From Chaenocephalus aceratus (Eukaryota; Chordata; Actinopteri; Perciformes; Channichthyidae): a DNA stretch of 64,000 bases. Below the pieces are notes generated by a model, which worked only from the letters and a program-made list of their open reading frames with translations, did not search any database and was not told where the DNA came from. Shown piece by piece: positions 1 through 38,349 of the stretch (positions within the stretch are counted from its first letter, which is position 1; each line of letters starts with the position of its first letter). Location: NCBI GenBank assembly GCA_023974075.1, contig CM043799.1:2860428-2924427 (forward strand), in the 5' to 3' direction. The position numbers and the translations under genes were made by a program.

Positions 1-21
1 ATTGCGAGTCTGGTGGCTTAC

Positions 22-26185
<26,164 letters not shown>

Positions 26186-26400
26186 GCTCACTTCTTCTCC
26201 TGTCCTCCAGTTTTTGGTGAGGATTTAAGCCGCTTGTGGTGAACAACTTTCCCTCATTGTCACCTGATACTTGAGAGCCATGCTGCTGAACTTTCCCCCC
26301 TCACCCCCACCCACACACACACACACTCACACACTCACACTCCAGTCCTATCCGCTGCCTGCTCTGGCTTTATGGATGAAACATAATCAAGTGGGGTGTT
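26186..26400 (-). promoter_or_regulatory. Probable rragd promoter / 5' UTR
   Basis: The region just upstream of the exon 1 ATG is GC-richer than its surroundings and carries a CA-rich run (26313-26340). An E-box-like gtcacctgat lies at 26259-26268. RagD is a known TFEB/MiT target through CLEAR motifs (gtcacgtgac), but this site differs at a core base, so I do not claim a functional CLEAR element. Confidence 0.35.
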
Positions 26401-27650
26401 TCGGCATGGTGTAACGAAAGATTAAAAATAACTTGAGAGGACAAGCCAAGCTTTTAAATAGTTTGCTTCTTAAAATAACTCTGAATGCATGCATGTGTTC
26501 CACCTCCACTTCTAAAGAAGTGTAATGTGACCAAGTTTGTATACATGAAATATTCAAAAGTGGCAAGTTATTTTTAGAAATGTGTCCCATTTTAGGGACA
26601 AAAAGATTTTAAAAAAGCTCTCCATTATTGTATAAAAAATGATCACTTCTTAATAAGAAAATAAATTACATTTAAATTAAGTCCCTGGTAGATTGGAAGA
26701 GAGCAGACAACAGTAACACTTTTCAGAGAAAAGTCGTTAAAAAAAAAAGACTTTACAGACAGAACATATTTTTTAATCTGTTAATACCAGGTGCTTTCTT
26801 GTAAACATTTAGAACGAGCTTGTGTGGAGGCTATGCTAAGTGGCTGACCTGAGGAATTTCTTTTTTTAATGTATGTATTGTGAATGCAACGCTGCGCAAA
26901 AGTGGGTCTGACTCTGCCTCACAGAGGGTGACTGGCTGTCTACATGATGTGGCCTGCCGACATGGCCACTTTCATACAGATCATACACTAATGCCCTCGA
27001 TTCGTCTCTGTGTGTCATTCAAACTCGGGCGCAAGCGAGTGAGATAAAGCGCGCGCACCGGTTACGTGTATTGTTGTTAGCATCTGGTGCTAGCTAGCTG
27101 CGCTAACGGATATAAGGAGCTGTTTCAACAACAAGGTGGGGGGAGAGTCCTCTACTGTCAGACTGAGAGGCTGATAACTACAGCACAGGTGAGGTAAAGT
27201 GTTTAGATAGTTAACTTAGTCTAAGTTATCTCAGTGGGTCTCAAACGGTTTGGTCACCATTTATGTAAACACATATTTCCATATGAGGGGGGAGTGATTA
27301 GTAAAATATGCATTAATAATAAAAAACGTTAACTAGGTGAAAAAAGGCAAGATAAACTATTAAAACTTGTTGAAAGCTAAAACTAGTCTTTGCTGCTGCC
27401 TCAAAGTGGAGCAGGGGGAGAGGAGGGAGACAGGAGAGGCTGGTTCAAGAGCACAGACACACTCACAACTATAAATGAACCAAAAACAAATAAATAAACA
27501 AATTTCAATGTTTTTTCATATTGGATATATGGTATGTTATTGGTTATGGCCATGTTTTTATGATTGTATGATTATTTAAATGTATACAGTTCTGTTTCAT
27601 ATGGGTGTAGTCTCTTTATTTCCCCCTCAAAATGCACCAGATTGATGCAT
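26401..27650. other. Intergenic, nothing recognised
   Basis: AT-rich sequence without exon-like or transposon-like content that I can name. Confidence 0.5.
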
Positions 27651-28175
27651 TTAAAGGTGGGGTAGGTAATTTTGGAGAAACCAGCTCAAGTGCTCTAGAA
27701 TTTGAAAATACACAGCCGGAAAAAATCTGCCACTTCCTTACAGAGCCCCTCCTCCTCCAACACACACGAACGCGCACATGACCAATGAGGGCACGAGATA
27801 AGTTTGTGCCCCGATGGAAGGCTGACAGGCAGGTAGGCCATCCAGTTATTTTTGCCGGGCTGGCTCAGATGATTGGTTGTACTTTTTACAGTACTACGGC
27901 TTCCACAGATGAAATTTTTTTTATGGATTTTTTGTCAAAGCACTTAAGATATTCATTGCCTAGTTCCTTTTTTTGAAATAGTTCCTTTTTTTGTGTTGAT
28001 TGTTTATATTTGATGTTTCTGTTTAAAATGTTGTTTGGGGTGAAATTGTTAAAAATAAAACGTTTATTAAAAAAAAAAGATATTCATTGCTATCGGGATG
28101 TTAAGAGCATTCCATGGAATATAACAACAAGTGTATCTCGAGCCAGTTTCTCAAACGTACCTACCCCACCTTTAA
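27651..28175. mobile_element. TTAA-flanked MITE
   Basis: Inverted ends AGGTGGGGTAGGTA and TACCTACCCCACCT are each bounded by TTAA (27651-27654 and 28172-28175), the target of piggyBac-type and some Kolobok elements. The interior is non-coding. Confidence 0.8.
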
Positions 28176-28469
28176 GTCCAACATTTAAAAAAAAAAAAAT
28201 CTTACCGGGGGGGCATGCCCCCGGACCCCCCTATAGGATTTGAGGTCCACCCACAATTAAAATATGTTCACATAGGTTCCTAAATAGATTTGCACATTTT
28301 AAATAGTAACCCATGTCCATATGTTTATTTTTGGGTAGTAGATGTAGAGGGCTATCACTACGGGCAGCAACGCTGTAAAAATTGACAAATAAATCCAGCA
28401 AAATGGCACAAAAAACTGATAGTGGCCTGGCTGGGTGTATAATTCCCGGCCTGACTTATTGTCCCAGTC

Positions 28470-28627
28470 CGGCCCTGCACAGCGGTGTGAGTTGATGTCG
28501 GAGGACGTTGAGGAGCAACTGAAGAGGGACAATAGTGCCTGTGAGTGTTTTTCTTTCCAGTTTGACGAGTCGACTGATATAATGGATGTGTCTCAATTAT
28601 ATGTTTTTATTTTTATCAGAAAATAAA
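28470..28627 (+). pseudogene. hAT transposase scrap (LDESTD region)
   Basis: It reads RCELMSEDVEEQL, then CFSFQFDESTDIMDVSQLY, the first catalytic region of ZBED/GTF2IRD2-type hAT transposases. It is isolated, with no other domain nearby. Confidence 0.6.
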
Positions 28628-28854
28628 TACATTGATTTTCACTTTTCCAACTACATTTATTATATCTGGTATGCTTTTCTGTTCGTTGTGTGCATATAGA
28701 ATATGCAGGTAGCCTGTCAGTTATGGCTACTCCTCTCTATTTGGACTGGTAGATCTCGGCAGACTGGGAACTTTGAAAGTAGCTCTTGGTTAAAAAAAAG
28801 GTTGCCCTGATCTACAAGATTCCAAAATGCTAAGGAGAAGAGGTAGGTTTTAAC

Positions 28855-29715
28855 CTGTTAAGCCCTGGGCCTGTTTTCCAGGTCTCAGGCTCGAAAATGA
28901 CATTCCCAGAACAAATGACCATAACTACACTTCTAAAAAGGGTAAATTAATAATCTTTTTCCTCAAAGCAATGATAAACCTGTGAGTTGGATGTAGAGGA
29001 GTCAGAATCAATATAGATTTTTTTTATTTTAAAGTAAATTCGGATTAAACATAGTAAAAAAAATGTAAATGATTGTGTCCGTCCAAAATAAACCCATTAC
29101 TTATAGTGAAGACCACCCTTGAATGATGGGATAGTAGACTAAAAGCTTTAGTAATCCAAATTATAACATAAGTACTCTTTATCAAGATTGATGTAAAACA
29201 AGTGACATTTGACCTTTTTAGAGAGATTTAGCAACAACAAAAAACACTTCTGGGGTCATTTGGGTGGATTTGACCTATCTCTGGCCCCCCTTGGTCGATT
29301 TTGATGATTGACATCTCTTTTTAACCGTTAGAGCCAATGGGAGTGAGAGTGAGGCGTAGCCAAATTACCCAAAACAGGAAGCTGTCATATGTCATACACT
29401 CTGGAAGCTATCATTAGCAGCTAATATGAAAACTCAGTTTTTGACACAAAAATGGAATTATGGATTATCAATAATTGTTTCAAAGTGACAGACACATTGG
29501 ATTAACCTATGGATTAACCTTCAGCCATGTTTTTTGTCGTTTTAATGCCATTGAACACAACTTTTGATCAGAATAACAACAAAAGGTGAGCATATCTCCG
29601 TTTTTTGCTACCTAAAGCTACGTCGTGTGTTGTCTGGTTTTGCTTCCCCTGTCGCGAGTTCTGATCTCAGCTGTTTGTGCAGATCCGATAAGTGTGGAGT
29701 CTATTTTTATTTAAT
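28855..29715. repeat. Diverged copy of the sequence at 32251-32700
   Basis: Blocks ttggtcgatttt, ccgttagagccaat, acattggattaacct and acttttgatcag recur in the same order and orientation at 32251-32700, where they border a piggyBac-like transposase. This is probably the same element family. The left limit is uncertain; ttaagccctgggcct at 28858 could be a TTAA-flanked end. Confidence 0.55.
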
Positions 29716-30886
29716 ATTAGAAAGACTGATTCTTATTATGACATTATAAGCTTATAAATTATTGTGCTCATTTTATGTTGATGTGACTTTGGAATAAATG
29801 GACAAAATCACCAATCCCAAGGTTTGATGGAGTGGATAACGAAGGGAAAAGTCTCATAAGAAAGTTTTAGCCTGCAATAACAGGGTAGAAAGATCAGTTC
29901 TATATCGTATAAGGCTCTAAGGCTATCGCTATTGGGTAATCCCCACTGCACGTGTGCAGCACTGACAGACTTATTCCACGCCCACCTACGACGTGGGCCC
30001 CACCTCCAGGCTCACTTCCGTATAAATAGGAAGTAGGCCCTACAATCCACTCCTACTTTTCTTCAGCACTCCGTTGCAGAAGCATTGACAGGCAAAACCA
30101 GTTCGTTTAAGAGCTACTTACTGAAAAACAAACATTCCTCCTAAAAAGCTTTTTTTTTCGGGTGAGATGGAGACTGGGCAGGAAAGTCAAGTTGCGTCAG
30201 AGATTGCCTCGTATGCGGGTCGGTCTACATTATGAGCTTTGACAGGCACTCACAGTGTGAGTCCTGCCTGGGAATAGAGCATGCTCTCACTCCCGGGGTA
30301 TCATGCTCGCATTGTGCCCGGCTGCCGCTGGCCCTCAGACAGCAGAGAGCGGACGCTCTCGCTGCTGCAGCTGCCGAGGACGATTGGCCTGTCCAGGAGG
30401 AGTACTCCGGGGACAAAGCCCTTGATTTCCTGGATCCGAATGGCGGGCACGAGTCGGACGACTACGTCCCCTCCATTCAGGGATTACCGGGTGAGGAGTC
30501 CCCCATTATCTCTCCCCTCCGGACGGAGGAGACAGGTAGGGGACCCGGTGTAGGTCCGGTGTATGATCCCGTGATCCCTATCTCCGCCAACACGGCGTTG
30601 CCGTCGATTGGCGGGATTCTCCTGGAACTTCCGGAGATTATATCCAAGGCGGCCGCCTGGAGAAATCTCCCCGTTCCCCTGGCTCAGGAGAGCTCGCCTC
30701 CGGATGACATGTCCGGGGTGTTCTCCCGGGTACACAGGGTAAGGAGTGAACCGGTCTGGCCACGCTTCCCGGCCATAAGGAAGTACCAGGAGGGGGCGGC
30801 AGAGGACCCTGGAGCAATGAAAGCTCCGATAGGGACATACGTGCCCCTCACGAGAGTGGTGGGATTCACGGATGTGGGTTTCCCGA

Positions 30887-30888
<2 letters not shown>
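29716..30888 (+). mobile_element. DIRS-type retrotransposon fragment, 5' region and gag
   Basis: A leader with gcacgtgtgcagcac and tataaataggaagtaggccc precedes an open frame from 30232. Its N-terminus has paired cysteines (CESCLGIEHA, CSHCARLPL) followed by acidic and Pro-rich sequence. This is the pattern of ORF1 (gag) in vertebrate DIRS elements, which replicate by reverse transcription and integrate with a tyrosine recombinase. The frame stays open for about 220 codons, then runs into a GT microsatellite. No RT or recombinase is attached. Confidence 0.65.

Positions 30889-30953
<65 letters not shown>
30889..30953. repeat. (GT)n microsatellite
   Basis: About 32 uninterrupted GT units at the point where the DIRS fragment ends. 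Confidence 0.95.
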
Positions 30954-30954
<1 letters not shown>

Positions 30955-31203
30955 CTGTACCAACGCACTATACAATAAAACTACACTGTAGGTCATTTTG
31001 TGTAGGTGTACTTGCACAATTAAAAAAACCGGAAACATAGGTAACATTTGACTCCAAGTGGGGCAGATTTATTTCAAACATTTTACCAACACACTATAGG
31101 CATGTAAAAACAAACATTTTACCAACGTACTATACAATACAACCACACTAGGTATATAAAAACAAGTATTTTTTTTTAAATAAACACTCGCAAAATGTTA
31201 TAC

Positions 31204-32125
31204 CTACCTGAACTTTATACCGACCTGAATGTTCCAGTATTTAGGTCGTGCCACTCCCTGAAACAGTTCTTTTTGACAGTGCAGCACAGAGGGACCTGAC
31301 ACTTCCTGCAGTACACAGGTGTCTTCACCCTTTTGAGTCCAGCATCTAGGCACCTCCTGCAGTTCTTCCTGACCTTGGTGGCATCTTCCCCATAATACTC
31401 GGGCATGCGAGTGGTGGTGGAGGAGGGGGTGGTGGAGGTGCAGGGCCTTCAGCAGGGCCTTCAGCAAACTCCAACAATTCTGCAGCAAGCTGCTCCCTGA
31501 AAGTCTTCTGGGTGTGTGGCTTTGTCCTGCTGGGGTCACACCCCATCTAACAAATGTGGAAAAACAAAGAGATTAGATTAATTCACTGGCTTATACTTAT
31601 AGGATAATATTGGACTATAAATGAATAATATTACACAAATAAATAAGTAAACACATGTATATTCATTCACTGGCCATTCATTTAGAAAATGTAACTCCAA
31701 AAAGACAAGTAACACTATTTAGCATTTTGGCTAATCATTCCTGTTGGCTAAGCTAACACTGTGATGCAGTTCCACCAAACACAAAAGTAATACATAAAAA
31801 GGATAATATTGGACAATAAATGAATAATATTACACCAAATAAATAAGTAAACACATATATATATTCATTCACTGGCCATTCATTTGGAAAATGTAACTCC
31901 AAAAAGACAAGTAACACTATTTAGCATTTTGCCTAATCATTCCTGTAGCTTCTTGGCTAAGCTAGCACTGTGACGCAGTTCCACCAACCACATAATATAT
32001 AAAAACAGAGAGATTACATACCTTTCCCGTGGTGGAAGTTCAACATCCGAGTCACTACTGTCCGGATCCAGGTCTGGCTGGAGGAGATCGTCATCATCCG
32101 ACGAAGAGTCATCTGGTATGATCAT
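31204..32125 (-). pseudogene. Decayed piggyBac-like transposase
   Basis: On the minus strand: an acidic N-terminus from an ATG at 32125 (DDSSSDDDDLLQPDLDPD). After an internal deletion comes KTFREQLAAELLEF (about 31490). A C-terminal cysteine-rich finger follows (CRRCLDAG, YCRKCQVPLC, NCFREWH; about 31230-31360), which binds the transposon ends in this family. The catalytic DDD core is absent. Direct word repeats (for example 31680-31750 against 31870-31940) show a local duplication. Confidence 0.7.
31600..31990. repeat. Local ~190-bp direct duplication
   Basis: The run aaaatgtaactccaaaaag with its surroundings occurs at about 31687 and again at about 31890, with near-identical flanks including gctaagctaacactgtga against gctaagctagcactgtga. 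Confidence 0.8.
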
Positions 32126-32250
32126 AGCTATCGCCAGCTAGCATCTCTAGCACCTGCTCTGTGGTGAAGCTCTCCCTTCTGGCTGCGTAATGCGTAATGG
32201 AGGCGGAGCAGGCGTAGTTTATACTACGCAGGATCATATCTTTGTAACCC

Positions 32251-32700
32251 ATTGGTCGATTTGGGTGATTGACACCTTTTCTGAACCGTTAGAGCCAATA
32301 TAATCGAGTGACAGTTAGTAAATCCCGCTAAACACTTACGTGAAGTCGAGAGAGGTTTGCGTAAACAGCATGTGAGACAGCATTAGCTCCGGACTGCGAA
32401 ACTTTATACCTACTCTGCTGCCATGAATGTAATGATAGATTATCAGGAACAATTCTAAAGTGACTAAGAGACATTGGATTAACCTTAAACAGCGTTTGTA
32501 TTCCCTTGAACAAGAGCTTTGATCACAAAACAGCAACGGTAAGACATAATTATTGTTATGGTTTTGAAAACTGCCGTTTCTTTTTTTTCTCTGTTCTGTT
32601 TGCTAGCTCGTGAGTTTGTGTCCTACAGTGATGATATTTATAACAAAAATTATCTGTGGAGTATCAGCTTTCAGATGATGATTTGTGCAGAAAATATTAA
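32251..32700. repeat. Second copy of the 28855-29715 repeat
   Basis: It shares ordered blocks with the earlier copy and lies just outside the piggyBac-like N-terminus, so it probably holds that element's terminal sequence. Confidence 0.5.
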
Positions 32701-32889
32701 GTTGTAAAGATCGTTTTTGCTAGTTAGCACCGGAAGTAGCATCTGCCCGTTTTAGCTAAGGGCTAATGCTAACGCTTCTTGTGAGACTTGTGTTTTGTTT
32801 CTGTAAAAATGGTTCGTATTGTCAGTTAGCTGAGATTCTTCTCGTTAATCTGGTATAACACATTAATAGGTTTTTAAATATTAAGATGC

Positions 32890-34350
32890 CCTGTGGCACA
32901 GTGTTGTGAAAAAAACCCAGGGTCCCCCACAGTTCATTTCCAACTTCCGGAAGGACTTCTGCCAGCTCCTCTGCGCCACCGTCAGCTTATCTTAAGGGTA
33001 TCACCCGCAGTCAAACGGTCAGAAAGAGCGCCTAAACCAAGACCTCGAAACCTGCCTCAGGTGCCTCGTGTCCCAGAAGCAGACCACTTGGAGTGATCAC
33101 CTTAACTGGGTAGACTACGCCCACAACACTCTCCCCTCGGCTGCCACAGGTTTTCCCCTTTCCAGTGTGCTAACTAGGGTTGGGTACCGAGAACCGGTTC
33201 CGGTTCGGAACCGGTTCCAACATTTCGATTCCAACGGCATCATTTAGAAATGTGAATTTCGGTTCCGCTTTTCTATTCCTGATAAAACAGGTTTGAAATC
33301 ATTCCAATGTATACTATAGGACAGTAAACCAGACATATCGTTTTAAACTGGAGAGATAAAAAATATGCATAAATAAAATAGTAAAATAAGATATGAATGA
33401 ACAACAAAAATAAAATGCGTTACATGTAGGCTATTTGTTATTTAATTATTAAAATGTAAACCGATCTTTTTTATATGGGTGTTTAGAGTTGTACCCCCTA
33501 GATCTAGTCTCTAGTAATTCTGCGTGTGCACCAGATTGAAGCATTTTACTTCAAAATGTTCAAACATGTCTTCCCGGTATGCCTGAGAAGGCAGATATGC
33601 TTGTTTTTCTCAACAAGAACTGTTTTTAAAAGTTGGACTGTTGCACTGTTGTAGCTTCAGTGGTTCTCAGGTTAAAGTTACATAGCAGTGAATATAAACA
33701 GACTGATTAATGTGAATATTACTTTAAACTAACCTGTGTAAAAGTTTCTCGAATAAATGTAATTTTTTTGGTGGAAGAAGCATGTATCATTTTTTTACCC
33801 TGCCGCTCAAAGAATCGGAATCGAGAACCGTTAAGAACCGGAATCGAAAAGTAGAATCGGAATCGGAATCGTGGAAATTCAAACGATACCCAACCCTAGT
33901 GCTAACGGGTACCAGCCTCCTCTCTTCCTTGCTAATGAGGAGGAAATCAAGGTTCCATCTGCGCACGTCATGGTCCGATGCTGTCGGCGGATTTGAGATC
34001 GTCACCGGCGTGCGGCTCGCCTCTACAGGCCGGGCCAGAAAGCCTGGCTATCCACCAATGATCTACCCCTACACGTTCACTCCAATAAGTTGGCACCAAG
34101 GTTTGTGGGCCCTTTCCCAATTTCAAGAGTCATTAGCCCTTTCTTTGTGCGCCTCAAACTCCCCAGGTCTTTGAAGGTCCACCCCACGTTTCATGTGAGC
34201 AAACTCAAGCCAGTACGAGAGAGCACTCTGGTTCCCGCCTCCAAGCCCCCTGCCTCCAAGCTGCTGGGAGTCCCAGCAGCTTCTACTGAAGCCAGTTCCC
34301 AACTACGGGGACTTCCGGCCAGGGACTTTGGGTGGCAGTACACGCCGTGA
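32890..34350 (+). mobile_element. Gypsy retrotransposon fragment (integrase C-terminal half)
   Basis: It reads ISNFRKDFCQLLCATVSLS, a stop codon at about 32992, then [15 protein letters not shown] and [13 protein letters not shown]. After the insert (33175-33898) it resumes with [25 protein letters not shown] and [12 protein letters not shown], the chromodomain-like end of fish Gypsy integrases. It belongs to a different lineage from the Gmr1-like copy. No LTRs were found. Confidence 0.82.
33175..33898. mobile_element. hAT-like MITE inside the Gypsy fragment
   Basis: Ends TAGGGTTGGGTA and TACCCAACCCTA are inverted. The 8-bp duplication gtgctaac lies at 33167-33174 and 33899-33906. The interior near each end is rich in ggttccggttcgg-type words in inverted orientation. 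No coding sequence. Confidence 0.9.
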
Positions 34351-35103
34351 AGTTGTTTGTGGCCTGTCAGTAAACCCAAAGCAGAAGAAGAAGTGACGTC
34401 AGCGGCTACATTTGCCTAATCCTTCCCCAGGAACTTATTCCGGTGTGAATGCGATCTGTACTTAGTTCATGACAACTAAATAGTTCTCACGTTTAGGACA
34501 GAGAGTGAATACCGGTGAATACACATACTTTACAGAGATGCTGTATGAGAAACCAATGTGAGTTTGGAAAATTGCACAGTATAAATCTATTTTAGTAGAC
34601 CTCAACAATGGAATTATGATCAGTAGAAATGGCCATGACATGGGACCTTTAAGGAACTCACTCGGAAGTACATGTGCTACCAAGCAAGCCTCCTCGACAT
34701 TGAGAAACACCCTCAGTGTTTTGCCTTTTTATCCTCCATGTGAGCGCTTTACTTTTGACATTTTGTTATATCGCGTCAAGGCTGCAGCCAGAGGATGATC
34801 TGCATGTATTCCTGTCTACATTGCATCCCGCATCATCCCGCATCCGCCTGTGCGCATCAAAGACGCAGACTCATTGTTCCCACTAAAGTAGGGTGAGAGC
34901 AGTGACGTGCTCTTTCAGAGTCAGATTTACGAATATTATATTTTGACCTTAATCGAAATATTCGGTTATTTTCAAAAGCTTTTTTAGTCTGATGCTTCGA
35001 TTTATTTTAACAGACCGTTCAACAAAAGGATACCCAAAATCTAAATATTGGATTGTTCTTTCTTAGTAAGATCCCATTTTCATTACAATTGGGGTCTTAC
35101 CTT
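34351..35103. other. Intergenic, nothing recognised
   Basis: No exon or named repeat visible. Confidence 0.5.
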
Positions 35104-35303
35104 GACTTGAAGATGAAGTCCATGCTCTCCTTCTGGACAACAATCTCTATTACTTGTTTGTAAAAGTCCTCCTTATCTTCCTCTAGCTTCAAAAGTCTAG
35201 TTTGTTGTTTGCGTAGAATAACCGTAGCAACAAGAACCTGTGGTCTTACTTGCGCCCCCTTCAGTGCGGCAGAGGTTATGGCTGCCTCCGGTGCTTTTTT
35301 CAT
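35104..35303 (-). CDS. Unidentified exon-like ORF, Lys/Glu-rich
   Basis: From an ATG at 35303 the minus strand encodes about 66 residues (MKKAPEAAITSAALKG, then LRKQQTRLLKLEEDKEDFYK, a likely helix/coiled coil). It then meets an excellent donor AAG-GTAAGA. I do not recognise the family. It could be a first exon of a small gene or a captured piece of a transposon; chance is possible. Confidence 0.3.
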
Positions 35304-35911
35304 TGCCGTTGTATGATGAGACCAGCAAGCCTAAATATCATATATACGTGAAATCAGTTATTTAGAGACTTTGGATGGCGAGGATAAATGTAATAAAGGG
35401 ATCTACAAACATTACATTGGTGACACAGTGAGATGGTGCAGGCATGCGCTTCGGCCCGCTTTCCAGCCAGTTTCTGTGGGGTGACGCATTCTGAGGTGAG
35501 GCAGATCTCCTCTGTGCCTCACCTTACCCCACAGTAACTGGCTTGAGCGCACTCACAACATAAGTGCCCGCGGTACATAAGTGCCCGCGGTACATTAGTG
35601 CCCGCGCTCCAGCCAGTTACTGTGGGCTTACGAGAGGCAGAGCTCGTCCCTGCCTCACTTCTCATCGCTACCCGTAGTTGTAGCGGAGCTCGGCAAATTT
35701 GCTGATTTTGACTATAAAAAGCGATTGGAATCAAACATAAATCACATTTACAACACAAATCAGTGGAGACATTTTATTATCATTACTATTTAGTTTGTCT
35801 TTAGTTGTTTTTACGTTACATTGGAGTATGCCAGGTGAGGCTCTGCCACGTCGCTGGGTGAGTGTAATAAGGAGTTACTTTGTAACTCGTTACTTTGTAA
35901 CGCGTTACACC
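35304..35911. repeat. Repeat-like sequence with three 17-bp tandem units
   Basis: acataagtgcccgcggt is repeated three times (about 35559-35608, the last copy altered). Words such as agccagtt and gtgaggcag recur in both orientations around it. Its nature is unknown. Confidence 0.5.
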
Positions 35912-38200
35912 CAGTGGCGTAGCGGAGGCCCCCGCACTCCCCGCGGTGCGGGGGAGCCCCGGAGCTTAGGGGGCCCCGCCCCCACTGTAGGCTATCCTCT
36001 TAGATTTCGTAATGCGGGAACAGGGCGCAGAGGGCGGGCCCCCCCCCCTCCCTGCTATGTTGCTACGTCATGTGTACGCTGCCTGTAGTAGTACAACAGT
36101 GTATCATTATAATTATTTGCTCACCTGCGATAGGGCTAGCCGGCTGATAACTAATGTTCATTGGCAGGCTGGGCAGCGTTCAAAACAAAGCGGGAAGCAT
36201 TGCTCATATAAATAACGTTCATTAGTTGCGTTGCCGGTAAACATGAAAAATGAAGCGCCACTACCCAAGCGGTGCTCAGAATGAGAGCAAAAGCCGAACA
36301 GGAGAGGGCAAAACTAAAATAACGTCATTGTTCCGGCAGGCAGCAAAGGTAGACGTAGACTCTAACGCTAATGCAGATAGACCGCTAGCAACCCCCCCCC
36401 GGCCCCCGGCTGTCAGCTCCGAGTCCAGGCAGACAGCCCAGCAGCCCCGTTACAGCCGAGCCAGCTAGTCGTGTCTCGCGCTTCGAGACAGGTTAGACAT
36501 TAGAATAATAGAAAGTTTTATTCGCCATAACCAGTAAGAGTATGCTACAGGTTACATTGGAATTGGAATCTAATCCGTTCCTTTTTGCAGGTCAGCAAGA
36601 AGTCAGCTGTGCCCCCTCCGAGGCCAGTTCAGACATAGGCATAGCCAAGGCTGCCCAGCCAGCTAGCCGTGCCCCCACAGACCCCAGCAGCCCCGTTACA
36701 GCCGAGCCAGCTAGTCGTGCCTCACGCTTCGAGACAGTTTAGAATAATAGAAAGTTTTATTCGCCAATCGCCATAAAGAGGAACGTGCCGAGGCGACTGG
36801 CTTGAAAAAGGCCATGGAGAGCTTTGAGTTTGTTGTAATGACTGTAATACAGGGCAAGGTCCTTGAAACAGTCAACATTGTGTCCCAAGCTCTCCAGCGC
36901 AAAGACGTGGACCTCTTACAGAGGTGACAGCAATGCTTGGTAACGCAACCGATACACTTGCCCAACTCCGAGGAGAGTTTGATGGCTTAAAAGCGCACGC
37001 ACAAGACCTGGCATCCTCATGGGGTGTCCACAGTCTCTTCAAAGACAGACGCGCAAGGCGCACAAAGAGGCACTTTTCAGAGCTTTGCGAGGACCAGCGG
37101 CTCCAAGACCCAGGGGAGCATTTTAGAGGGGCGGTATTTTAAGCAAATATCGATATTGTCGTTGCCCAACTCAAAAATCGATTTGTTGGAATGAGCGAAG
37201 TTGCACAGCGATTTTCTTTTCTGCTTCCCCGCGAACTTTTGCGCACAACAGACAAGGATCTGTCTGAGTCCGCAAGTGCTTTACCAGGCCAGTATAAAGA
37301 CGACCTGTCAGCCGAGTTTCCTTTCCAGATCCTGTCCCTCCGTAATGCTCTTAGGCCTACTATAAAGAAAATTGAGCGTGGAACAATCAAAGACCTGGCA
37401 CAAACCCTGCTCATTGAAAATCAGTCCATTTTGCCAAGTATCCCCGATGTTGCCACAGCACTGAAATTGTTTTTAACTATACCCGTGACTGTTGCCAGTG
37501 CTGAGAGATCTTTCTCAAAACTTATATTAATAAAGACATATTTGAGGAGCACAATGTCGCAAGAGAGACTGTCTGGGTTAGCAGTCCTTAGTATTGAGAG
37601 CCGACGCGCGCGCAGTATAGATTTAAAGACTGTTATACAGGACTTTGCGCAGAAGAATGCCAGGAGACGCGCTCGTATAAAATAATAGGCCTACAAAGCA
37701 GCTCCTGATTGCATCCTCTATGTAGCCTATAGGATGTGTTTTATTTGTTTGTTTTTTGTAGGCTACTTTTCTTTTATACAGAATGTTATATATATGTGAA
37801 CCGTTCCGTTGTGTGAACTCCAATGATGATAGGCTATAACGTTCTACAATATACCTTCATGTTACAAAAAATACACAGCCACTTGTTTGTATTTGTCAAT
37901 GATGTTTAAATCAGATGTATATTATTATACAGTTCCTACTGACCTTACTGTTTAAATCAGATGTATATTATACAGAAAGTTCCTACTGACCCTATACTGT
38001 TTAAATCAGATGTATCTTTATACAGAAAGTTCCTACTAACCTATAGGCCTACTGTTTACAAAAGATGCCTGAAAAAATAAACATTTAAAAAAGTGGCCGC
38101 GATGTCTATCCCATGTCACTCTATTATTGATTTAGGGGAGGGGGCGGGGCCCCATGGTCCGACCTGCGGGAGAGCCCCGAAATATTGCGCAACGCCACTG
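35912..38200 (+). mobile_element. Internally deleted hAT transposon
   Basis: Inverted ends cagtggcg / cgccactg are bounded by the 8-bp duplication gttacacc (35904-35911 and 38201-38208). Transposase remnants read on the plus strand: a basic N-terminus from 36250 (KTKITSLFRQAAK) and a broken middle (about 36930-37140). From about 37150 the C-terminus contains the hAT dimerisation motif ALKLFLTIPVTVASAERSFS and SGLAVLSIES. The first two catalytic regions are missing. A ~90-bp segment is duplicated (36440-36530 against 36690-36775). Confidence 0.88.
37142..37684 (+). pseudogene. hAT transposase C-terminal part (dimerisation domain)
   Basis: An open frame ends at the stop near 37683. It carries PFQILSLRNALRP, IPDVATALKLFL and VASAERSFSKLILIKTYLRS, the hallmark of the hAT C-terminal dimerisation region (ZMYM1-like). 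It has no catalytic core of its own. Confidence 0.8.
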
Positions 38201-38216
38201 GTTACACCCAACTCTG

Positions 38217-38345
38217 GTGAGCAGTATGAACAGTGTGTATGAATACACTAGATATCAGCCTGTGAGCAGTATGAACAGTGGGTATGAATACACTAGATAT
38301 CAGCCTGTGAGCAGTATGAACAGTGTGTATGAATATGCTAAGATA
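38217..38345. repeat. Tandem repeat, 3 x 45 bp
   Basis: Units begin gtgagcagtatgaacagtg and end agatatcagcct; the third is incomplete and altered. It lies just outside the hAT duplication. Confidence 0.92.
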
Positions 38346-38349
38346 TACA

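Noticed and set aside
26259..26268. CLEAR (TFEB) site in the rragd promoter
   Set aside because: gtcacctgat differs from gtcacgtgac in the E-box core, so I only noted it.
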